DNA from: Arenimonas sp.
Lineage (GTDB): Bacteria > Pseudomonadota > Gammaproteobacteria > Xanthomonadales > Xanthomonadaceae
Reading direction: 5' to 3'
DNA: 6,147 nucleotides
Assembly: GCA_003497545.1 (NCBI GenBank)
Contig: DNNT01000101.1
Location: 624-6,770, forward strand
A model generated the notes under the pieces. The model was not told where the DNA came from and did not search any database. It saw only the letters and a list, made by a program, of their open reading frames with translations. Both the position numbers and the translations under genes were made by a program. The first letter of the stretch is position 1. Every line of letters starts with the position of its first letter. Of this stretch, positions 1 to 4,811 are shown piece by piece.

Positions 1-219
1 CTGCGGGAGAACGTGCCGCCGGGCGTCGAGCTGCGCATGGCGCGCGGCATCCGCGTCGAAGCGGCCTGCCTGATGTGCCACGGCGACAACATCGCGCCCG
101 AAATCGCCACCCGCCTGGCCGAACACTATCCGCAGGATCGCGCCACCGGCTTCCGGGAAGGCGATCTGCGCGGCTTGATCTGGGCCGAAGTGCCCCTTGC
201 GACGGAATCCACGCCATGA
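1..219 (+). CDS. DUF3365 (Tll0287-like) c-type haem protein, C-terminal fragment
   Basis: This is the last 72 residues of a gene that begins before the window; the frame is open from base 1 to a TGA at 217-219. The visible part contains a CxxCH haem-attachment motif (Cys23, Cys26, His27 of the fragment, in CLMCHG). It is followed by a YPQDRATGFREGDLRG segment, the typical closing signature of the DUF3365/Tll0287-like family. Members are usually periplasmic proteins that bind one c-type haem and are thought to serve in redox sensing or electron transfer; their exact reaction is poorly known. The signal peptide and N-terminal part are outside the window. The stop overlaps the trxC start by 4 bases (ATGA), so the two are probably translated in a coupled way. 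The family call is fairly secure; the role is inferred. Confidence 0.8.
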   Translation: MRENVPPGVELRMARGIRVEAACLMCHGDNIAPEIATRLAEHYPQDRATGFREGDLRGLIWAEVPLATESTP

Positions 220-656
220 GCGAGAACATGGTCCTGGCCTGCCCGCACTGCCACGGCATGAACCGCGTGCCGTCCGCGCGGCTGTCGGCCCAGCCCAACT
301 GCGGCCACTGCCACAGGCCCCTGTTCACCGGGCACCCGGTGGCGCTGGGCGTGGACCATTTCGCCGCACACGCCGACCGCAGCGAGCTGCCGCTGCTGGT
401 GGATTTCTGGGCGCCGTGGTGCGGGCCCTGCCAGATGATGGCGCCGCACTTCGAACGCGCCGCCGCCATGCTCGAGCCGCAGGTGCGGCTGGCCAAGGTG
501 GACACCCAGGTCGAGCCCACGCTCGGCCAGCGCCATGGCATCCGCAGCATTCCCACCCTGGTGCTGATGCGCCAGGGCCGCGAGATCGCGCGCCAGGCCG
601 GCGCCATGGACGCCAACGGCATCGTCCGCTGGACCCGCCAACACCTGGGCGCCTGA
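216..656 (+). CDS. trxC: Thioredoxin 2 (zinc-ribbon thioredoxin, TrxC)
   Basis: A 146-residue cytoplasmic thiol-disulfide oxidoreductase. Residues 9-32 form a zinc ribbon with two Cys pairs (C9-P-H-C12 and C29-G-H-C32), the feature that separates thioredoxin 2 from thioredoxin 1. The thioredoxin fold follows, with active site W68-C-G-P-C72 and the conserved cis-proline in SIPT (Pro113). Length matches the family (about 140 residues). In known systems TrxC is reduced by thioredoxin reductase and supplies electrons to peroxidases, reductases and oxidised proteins, often under oxidative stress. The ATG at 216 is chosen because it places the zinc ribbon at the N-terminus and overlaps the upstream stop as ATGA; the longer frame opening at 75 would run through the haem-protein gene. 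Only a weak GGA-type ribosome site precedes it (204-206), as expected for coupled translation. The next gene follows after 25 bases. Confidence 0.95.
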   Translation: MSENMVLACPHCHGMNRVPSARLSAQPNCGHCHRPLFTGHPVALGVDHFAAHADRSELPLLVDFWAPWCGPCQMMAPHFERAAAMLEPQVRLAKVDTQVEPTLGQRHGIRSIPTLVLMRQGREIARQAGAMDANGIVRWTRQHLGA

Positions 657-670
657 GCGCCCGCCGAGAA

Positions 671-676
671 AAGGAG
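671..676 (+). promoter_or_regulatory. Ribosome binding site for the AhpD-like gene
   Basis: AAGGAG lies 5 bases before the GTG at 682. It is close to the ideal anti-16S complement and decides the start of the downstream gene, which has no ATG at its beginning. Confidence 0.8.
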
Positions 677-681
677 TTCCC

Positions 682-1041
682 GTGAGCCAGTCCTACCCCG
701 AGCTGATCGACGACCTCAACGCCGCCATCGCCAAACTGCGCGCCGGCGCGCCCGGCACCATGAAGGCCTTCAGCGGCCTGGCGCGCGAGGCGCTGGCGCC
801 GGGCCAGCTCGACGTCAAGACCAAGGAGCTGATCGCGATCGCCATCGCCATCGCCACCCGCTGCGACGGCTGCATCGGCTTCCACGCCAAGGCCGCCATC
901 CGCGCCGGCGCCAGCCGCGAGGAAGTGCTGGAAACGATTTCGATGGCGATCTACATGGGCGCCGGCCCGTCGATGATCTATGCCGCGGAAGCGCTGCGCG
1001 CCTTCGACGAACTGGCGCCGGCGTCCGACGCTGGCGCCTGA
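682..1041 (+). CDS. Carboxymuconolactone decarboxylase family protein, AhpD-like
   Basis: A 119-residue single-domain CMD-family protein, nearly all helical. It carries the full AhpD-type catalytic pattern E-x11-C-x2-C-x3-H: Glu49, Cys61, Cys64, His68. A later MGAGPSMIYAAEA stretch (92-104) is also typical. In AhpD of mycobacteria these residues form the peroxidase and proton-relay centre, and the Cys pair cycles between dithiol and disulfide; true carboxymuconolactone decarboxylases lack the Cys pair. An alkylhydroperoxidase-like thiol activity is therefore more likely than lactone decarboxylation, although the physiological substrate cannot be read from sequence. Translation starts at GTG 682 behind AAGGAG. 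It is the last gene of the plus-strand cluster, 25 bases after trxC, and thioredoxin 2 could be its reductant (inference). Its stop is 5 bases from the stop of the convergent ATPase gene. Confidence 0.9.
   Translation: MSQSYPELIDDLNAAIAKLRAGAPGTMKAFSGLAREALAPGQLDVKTKELIAIAIAIATRCDGCIGFHAKAAIRAGASREEVLETISMAIYMGAGPSMIYAAEALRAFDELAPASDAGA
1014..1038. terminator. Hairpin at the 3' end of the AhpD-like gene, possible terminator
   Basis: Bases 1014-1024 pair with 1028-1038 around a 3-base loop, giving an 11-pair stem (10 Watson-Crick pairs plus one G-U, 1020 with 1032, in plus-strand RNA). The stem includes GGCGCC at both ends. It ends right before the TGA of the AhpD-like gene and begins 8 bases past the stop of the minus-strand ATPase gene, so it could stop transcripts arriving from the exporter operon. 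No T-tract follows on either strand, so it is not a classical intrinsic terminator. It also encodes protein, and GC-rich coding DNA forms such stems by chance. Confidence 0.35.
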
Positions 1042-1046
1042 GTCGT

Positions 1047-1772
1047 TCAGGCCGGCGGGGGCAGCCGCCCTTCGCCGGCCTCTTCGTGGGTCACGCCGTC
1101 GCGGATGTGGTAGATGCGGCGGAAGGTCGGGATGATCTTTTCGTCGTGCGTGACCACGATGATGGCCGTGCGGAACTGCGCCGCCATGTCGTTGAGGATG
1201 CGCACCACCGCCAGCGCGCGTTCGCTGTCGAGCGGCGCGGTGGGTTCGTCGGCCAGGATCACCGGCGGCCGGTTCACCAGCCCGCGCGCGATCGCCACGC
1301 GCTGTTGTTCGCCGCCGGAAAGCTGCGAGGGCATCGCCTTGGCGCGGTGCGACACCTGCAGCGCGTCCAGCAGCTCCAGCGCCCGCCGGCGCGCCTCCGC
1401 GTTCGGCACGCCGGCCAGCATCGGCAGCAGCGCCACGTTGTCGGTGACGTCCAGGAAGGGGATCAGGTAGGGCGCCTGGAACACGAAGCCGATCAGATCG
1501 CGGCGCAGCGCGCGCAGGTCGCGGATCTTCCAGTGGTCGTCGTAGATCACCCGGTCGCCGATGGTCATGCGCCCGGCCGTGGGTTCGATCACCGCGCCCA
1601 GGCACTTGAGCAGGGTGGTCTTGCCCGAACCCGAGGGCCCCACCAGGCCGACCACTTCGCCCGGCGCCACGCGCATGTCCACGCCCTTGAGCGCGTCCAC
1701 CGCGGTGTCGCCCTGGCCATAGCGCTTGCGCAGGCCTTCGATCACGATGCCGCCGGGAATGGGCTCAGCCAC
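1047..1772 (-). CDS. ABC exporter ATP-binding protein, DevA/MacB type
   Basis: A 241-residue nucleotide-binding subunit that powers the exporter made with the two upstream genes. All ATPase motifs are present in order: Walker [10 protein letters not shown] (45-53), Q-loop Gln99 in [11 protein letters not shown], signature LSGGEQQR (151-158), Walker B VILADEP with catalytic Glu176, D-loop Asp182 and switch His209. The stretch after the switch His ([19 protein letters not shown]) is characteristic of DevA-like ATPases rather than LolD or MacB. It probably acts as a dimer on the cytoplasmic face of the inner membrane. Pro180 in PTAPLD is unusual; Ala or Asn is common there. The GTG start at 1772-1770 is supported by GGAGG six bases upstream and overlaps the permease gene by 8 bases. 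It is the last gene of the operon and converges on the AhpD-like gene. Substrate is unknown. Confidence 0.93.
   Translation of the reverse strand: MAEPIPGGIVIEGLRKRYGQGDTAVDALKGVDMRVAPGEVVGLVGPSGSGKTTLLKCLGAVIEPTAGRMTIGDRVIYDDHWKIRDLRALRRDLIGFVFQAPYLIPFLDVTDNVALLPMLAGVPNAEARRRALELLDALQVSHRAKAMPSQLSGGEQQRVAIARGLVNRPPVILADEPTAPLDSERALAVVRILNDMAAQFRTAIIVVTHDEKIIPTFRRIYHIRDGVTHEEAGEGRLPPPA
1050..1080. terminator. Hairpin at the 3' end of the ATPase gene, possible terminator
   Basis: A perfect 8-pair stem (1050-1057 GGCCGGCG with 1073-1080 CGCCGGCC) continues inward as four more pairs (1059-1062 with 1067-1070) around a 4-base loop, after a small internal bulge. It lies 8 bases downstream of the AhpD-like stop on the plus strand, the right place for a terminator of the redox cluster, while forming the last codons of the ATPase gene. 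The following plus-strand bases (TCTTCGT) are only slightly T-rich. Terminator function is inferred. Confidence 0.35.
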
Positions 1773-2967
1773 CGATCGCCTCCGCGGGGTCCACGCGCAG
1801 GGCGGCGCGGATCGCCACCAGGCTCGACAGCGTGCAGATCACCACCACGGCCAGCAGGCCGGTCACGGCGTCCTGCGGCAGCAGCAGCACGTATTTCGGA
1901 AAATGCGGGCCCCAGAAGGTGGCCACGATCTTGCCCACCGCGAAGCCGATCAGGCCCAGCGCGATGGCCTGCTGCAGGATCATGCCGGCGATGGTGCGGT
2001 CGCGCGTGCCGATCAGCTTGAGCACGGCGATCTCGCGCACCTTGCCCATCGTCAGCGTGTAGATGATGAAGGCCACCACCGCGGCGCTCACCACGGCCAG
2101 GATCACCAGGAACATGCCGATCTGGCGCGCGGCGGTGGCGATGAGCTTGCCGATCAGGATGGCGTCCATCTGCGCCCGGTCGTGCACGCCCAGGTGGGTC
2201 CAGCGGCGGATGCGGGCGGCCAGTTCGGCCGGGTCGGTGCCGGGCGCCACGCGCACCAGCACCGCATTGGCCTGGTGGTTGCCGGACTGCAGCGCGTCCA
2301 CGGCTTCGCGCAGGCCGGGCACGCCGGGGCGGTCGAAGGCGGGGTTGAGCGCGGTGCGGCGGCGCTGGGCCAGCAGCGCGTCGTTGTCCTTCTGGAACTG
2401 CGCCTGCTGCGCATCTCGGAAGGGGATGAACAGCATCGGGTCGCCGTTCGAGGACACCATGCGCCGGGTCAGGCCGACCACGCGGTAGTTGTTGCGGCGG
2501 ATGCGCACCACGTCACCCAGCGCCAGGCCGGAAGCCTCGTCGGCGACGACTTCGTAGTGGCCGCGCGTCAGGTGCCGCCCGGCCACCAGCCGCGGCGGCC
2601 AGCCCGGCGTGCCGGGGCCGCCATCGGCGATGCCGGTGACCATGGCGCGGAAATCGCGCCCGGCATGGCCAACCTGCATGGTCAGGTAGGTGATGTTGGC
2701 GGCCTCGGCGACGCCGGGCAGGGCGCGCAGGCTGCGCCAGGCGTCGTCGGGCACGCTCGAGGGTTCGGCATAGGGGCCCAGGGTGTCCTTCTGGACGACC
2801 CACAGGTCGGCGCCGCTGTTGTCGAGCAGCACGCGGGCGTCGTCCACCATGCCGCGGTAGACGCCGGCCATGGTCAGCGTCACGCCGATCAGCAGGCCGA
2901 GGCCGACGCCGGTGAACACGAACTTGCCCCAGGCATGCAGGATGTCGCGGCCGGCGAGGCTGATCAC
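1765..2967 (-). CDS. ABC exporter permease, FtsX/MacB/DevC type
   Basis: A 400-residue inner-membrane subunit with the four-helix layout of type VII (MacB-like) ABC permeases. Transmembrane helix 1 is near residues 16-37, a large periplasmic domain spans about 40-280, and three C-terminal helices lie near 284-306, 328-350 and 368-388. The cytoplasmic loop after helix 2 contains REIAVLKLIGT (311-321), the coupling segment by which FtsX-like permeases contact their ATPase. Length and layout match DevC/MacB-like proteins of about 380-400 residues. Such permeases do not move substrate through their membrane domain but act mechanically on a periplasmic adaptor and TolC-like duct. The GTG start overlaps the adaptor gene's stop (GTGA, 4 bases); no Shine-Dalgarno is visible, so translation probably depends on coupling to the adaptor gene. 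The 3' end overlaps the ATPase gene by 8 bases and contains its ribosome site. Confidence 0.92.
   Translation of the reverse strand: MISLAGRDILHAWGKFVFTGVGLGLLIGVTLTMAGVYRGMVDDARVLLDNSGADLWVVQKDTLGPYAEPSSVPDDAWRSLRALPGVAEAANITYLTMQVGHAGRDFRAMVTGIADGGPGTPGWPPRLVAGRHLTRGHYEVVADEASGLALGDVVRIRRNNYRVVGLTRRMVSSNGDPMLFIPFRDAQQAQFQKDNDALLAQRRRTALNPAFDRPGVPGLREAVDALQSGNHQANAVLVRVAPGTDPAELAARIRRWTHLGVHDRAQMDAILIGKLIATAARQIGMFLVILAVVSAAVVAFIIYTLTMGKVREIAVLKLIGTRDRTIAGMILQQAIALGLIGFAVGKIVATFWGPHFPKYVLLLPQDAVTGLLAVVVICTLSSLVAIRAALRVDPAEAIGG
1779..1783 (-). promoter_or_regulatory. Ribosome binding site for the ATPase gene
   Basis: On the minus strand GGAGG (1783 to 1779) lies 6 bases before the GTG at 1772. 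It sits inside the final codons of the permease gene and fixes the otherwise uncertain GTG start. Confidence 0.75.
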
Positions 2968-4112
2968 GGCTGGCGGCCCGCGAGGGTTTCCACCACGTCC
3001 ACGGCACGGCCTTCGCGCAGCGGCGCGGCGGCGTGGCGCACCACGGTGTCGCCGGGCGACAGGCCTTCGAGCACCTGCACCTTGCCATCGAGGTCGGCGC
3101 GGCCGAGCTTGACCGGGGTCCAGGCCAGCTCGCCGTCGACGACGCGCCAGGCGCCGGTTCCGCCATCGAGATGGAACACGCTGGCGTTGTCGATCACCGG
3201 CGCCGGCGGCAGCGTGGCCAGGCGCACGGTCACTTCCGCCAGTTCGCCGATCGGCGGCGGCGAGGCCAGCGCGGGCTCGAAGGCGAACTTGGCCAGCAGC
3301 TCTTCGGTGACGGCATCGGCGACCGGCTCGACGCGGGCGACGCGCGCGGGCATGGGTTTCCCGGGTGCCGAACGCAGCGTGATTTCCGCGGGCAGGCCGC
3401 GTTCAAGGCCCAGGGCCGTCGCCTGGTCGAAACGCGCGTGCACCCAGGCGCCGTCGGCGGCCATCACGTCCAGCGCGGCCTGGCCGGCGACCAGGGTGGT
3501 GCCGGGGTCGGCGAGGCGGCTGATCACCAGGCCGTCGATCGGCGAGACCAGCGCCAGGTTGTCGCGTTGGCTGCGCAGGGCGTCGAGTTCGGCCTGCAGG
3601 CGCGCGGTCTCGGCGGTGGTGGCGGCCAGCGCGGCGTCGGCGGCGGTGGCTTCTTCGCGGCGGGCCTGCGCGGCGTCCTCGGCCACCAGCTGGCGTTCGC
3701 GCAGGGCTTCGAAGCGCTGCGCCTGCGAACGCGCGGTGCGCGCGCGTGATTCGGCCTGGCGGCGCTCGGCGGCCAGCCGGTCGAGCGCGCTGGCGGCGGC
3801 GCGCAGGCGGTCGTCAAGGTCCACCGGGTCCAGGCGCGCGACCACCTGGCCGCGGCTGACGACGTCACCGACATCCACCTCGACGCTGGCCAGTCGCCCG
3901 GCGAGCGTGGGCCCGATGCGGTGGCGCTGCCTGGCTTCGACCGTGCCGATGCCGAACAGCGCCGGCGTCAGTTCGGCCGAACGCACTTCGGCGACCGTGA
4001 CTTCGACCGGCGCCAGCGGCCCGGCACGCAGGGCGACCCAGGCCAGCAGCAGCACCAGCGGAACCAGGGCCGCCGCCACGAGCACCGAGCGGGGAAGGTT
4101 GGATCGTTTCAT
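2964..4112 (-). CDS. HlyD-family periplasmic adaptor (membrane fusion protein) of the ABC exporter
   Basis: A 382-residue adaptor that would bridge the permease to an outer-membrane channel. A basic start (MKRSNLPR) precedes one membrane anchor, about residues 9-30. Two lipoyl half-motifs flank a long helical hairpin: the first half is about 66-95 (GRLASVEVDVGDVVSRGQVV), the Ala/Arg/Glu/Gln-rich coiled coil is about 97-184 with its tip near 139-146, and the second half starts at SPIDGLVISRL (190-200). A beta-barrel and membrane-proximal domain follow. The tip carries R133-x3-L137-x6-A144, close to the Rx3Lx6S motif used for TolC docking but with Ala in place of Ser. ATG 4112 is supported by GGGAG six bases upstream. 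It overlaps the repressor stop by 4 bases (ATGA) and the permease start by 4. The family fits DevB/MacA-like adaptors; the outer-membrane partner is not in the window. Confidence 0.9.
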   Translation of the reverse strand: MKRSNLPRSVLVAAALVPLVLLLAWVALRAGPLAPVEVTVAEVRSAELTPALFGIGTVEARQRHRIGPTLAGRLASVEVDVGDVVSRGQVVARLDPVDLDDRLRAAASALDRLAAERRQAESRARTARSQAQRFEALRERQLVAEDAAQARREEATAADAALAATTAETARLQAELDALRSQRDNLALVSPIDGLVISRLADPGTTLVAGQAALDVMAADGAWVHARFDQATALGLERGLPAEITLRSAPGKPMPARVARVEPVADAVTEELLAKFAFEPALASPPPIGELAEVTVRLATLPPAPVIDNASVFHLDGGTGAWRVVDGELAWTPVKLGRADLDGKVQVLEGLSPGDTVVRHAAAPLREGRAVDVVETLAGRQP

Positions 4113-4720
4113 GCCTGGCTCCCGATGCCACGACGGTAGAGCGCGAACGCGGCCGGCGCGCCCTCGCGGATGCGGCCCGGTTCGCCTGACAGCAGCGACT
4201 GGATCACCAGGCCCTGCAGCGTGCCGATGAAGCCGGAGAGCGCGACGCCGGTGTCCACGTCGGCGGCGATGCTGCCCTCGCGCTTGCCCTGTTCGACCAG
4301 GCGCGCCAGGCGCTCGCGGTAGCGCCCGAGCAGGGTGCGCACGAGCCGCTTGGCGGCGGTGTCCTCGCTGCGCTGCAGTTCGCCGAAGAGCATGCGCGGC
4401 ACGCCGGGGTGTTCGCTGACGAAGGCCGCGTGGGCCAGGAACGCGGCTTCCATGGCGGCCAGCGGCGTGGCGGCCCCGGCCATGGCGGTCTCGACGCGCG
4501 CCAGCAGCCGGTCGGACACCCAGGTCATGACGGCCTCGAGGATCGCGTCCTTGTTCGGGAAATGCCGGAACAGCGCGCCCTGGGTCAGGCCCAGGCGGCT
4601 GGCGATGGCCGCGGTGGTGATGTCGCCGGGATTGCGTTCCGCGGCCAGGGCGATGACGGCCTCGACCGTTTCGGCGCGGCGGGCTTCGGCGGGCAGGTAC
4701 TTGGCGCTGGGCATGGCCAT
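4109..4720 (-). CDS. TetR/AcrR-family transcriptional repressor
   Basis: A 203-residue DNA-binding regulator. The N-terminal TetR domain has its helix-turn-helix at about residues 35-54 (TTAAIASRLGLTQGALFRHF), followed by the usual PNKDAIL. The remaining 140 or so residues form a ligand-binding and dimerisation domain that is not conserved enough to name an inducer. It is the first gene of the exporter operon and overlaps the adaptor start by 4 bases, so it most likely controls its own operon. The ATG at 4720 is preferred; a second ATG at 4714 is possible. The longer frame back to 4780 is rejected because it would run through the palindromic operator. No clear ribosome site precedes either ATG, suggesting a short or nearly leaderless transcript and low output. 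Family assignment is secure; target and ligand are inferred or unknown. Confidence 0.93.
   Translation of the reverse strand: MAMPSAKYLPAEARRAETVEAVIALAAERNPGDITTAAIASRLGLTQGALFRHFPNKDAILEAVMTWVSDRLLARVETAMAGAATPLAAMEAAFLAHAAFVSEHPGVPRMLFGELQRSEDTAAKRLVRTLLGRYRERLARLVEQGKREGSIAADVDTGVALSGFIGTLQGLVIQSLLSGEPGRIREGAPAAFALYRRGIGSQA
4119..4123 (-). promoter_or_regulatory. Ribosome binding site for the adaptor gene
   Basis: On the minus strand GGGAG (4123 to 4119) lies 6 bases before the ATG at 4112, inside the last codons of the repressor gene. It supports that start and gives the exporter genes their own translation signal. Confidence 0.65.
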
Positions 4721-4730
4721 GGCAGGGGCG

Positions 4731-4756
4731 AAAGAAAGTAAGTGGTTACTATCTTT
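4731..4756. promoter_or_regulatory. 26-bp inverted repeat, likely operator of the TetR-family repressor
   Basis: The left half AAAGAAAGTAAGT (4731-4743) and the right half GGTTACTATCTTT (4744-4756) are reverse complements at 10 of 13 positions. The core is AGTAA-4 bases-TTACT and the outer arms are AAAGA/TCTTT. Only 7 of 26 bases are G or C, in strong contrast with the surroundings. The site starts 10 bases before the repressor ATG, where bound repressor would cover the -10 region or transcript start. Size and symmetry fit TetR dimer operators. A promoter must be close, but I see only weak boxes (TTGCGC at 4780-4775 and TAAAGA at 4757-4752 on the minus strand, 17 bases apart), so it is not listed separately. 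Binding is inferred from position and symmetry. Confidence 0.75.
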
Positions 4757-4763
4757 ACGCCTG

Positions 4764-4792
4764 CCCGGGCCGCCGCGCAAGCGGGGCCCGGG
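4764..4792. terminator. Strong GC hairpin between the receptor and repressor genes, possible terminator
   Basis: An 8-pair stem (CCCGGGCC 4764-4771 with GGCCCGGG 4785-4792) and a 4-pair inner stem (CCGC 4773-4776 with GCGG 4781-4784) are separated by one unpaired G (4772). A four-base loop closes it, GCAA in plus-strand sense and TTGC in minus-strand sense. It lies about 20 bases after the stop of the receptor gene and just before the repressor promoter region, the expected place for a terminator isolating the two minus-strand units. No T-tract follows on the minus strand, so it may be weak, Rho-assisted, or an mRNA 3'-end stabiliser. Confidence 0.5.
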
Positions 4793-4811
4793 GCGCCGGG
4801 CGAGGGGCGGT

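Noticed and set aside
75..215. A longer N-terminus for thioredoxin 2 beginning at 75
   Set aside because: The extra 47 residues are Arg-rich, lie in the coding sequence of the haem protein, and are absent from known thioredoxin 2 proteins; the ATGA overlap at 216 is a better start.
830..858. Short ATCGCC tandem repetition in the AhpD-like gene
   Set aside because: It simply encodes an Ile-Ala repeat in the conserved helix before the Cys pair; no evidence of an expanding repeat.
325..1605. A 426-codon minus-strand frame crossing the trxC, AhpD-like and ATPase genes
   Set aside because: The product is low-complexity Arg/Ala/Gly/Pro sequence and overlaps three clear genes in other frames.
1726..4230. 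An 834-codon open frame on the plus strand, antisense to the permease and adaptor genes
   Set aside because: Its translation is rich in Arg, Ala, Ser and His with no recognisable domain, and it mirrors three well-supported minus-strand genes. Long antisense frames are common in very GC-rich DNA.
4721..4780. A longer N-terminus for the TetR-family repressor beginning at 4780
   Set aside because: It would place the palindromic operator and part of the hairpin inside the coding region, and the extra residues do not resemble the family's N-terminus.
4752..4780. Promoter boxes TTGCGC and TAAAGA, 17 bases apart on the minus strand
   Set aside because: Each matches only about half of the sigma-70 consensus, so they are mentioned with the operator but not called as a feature.
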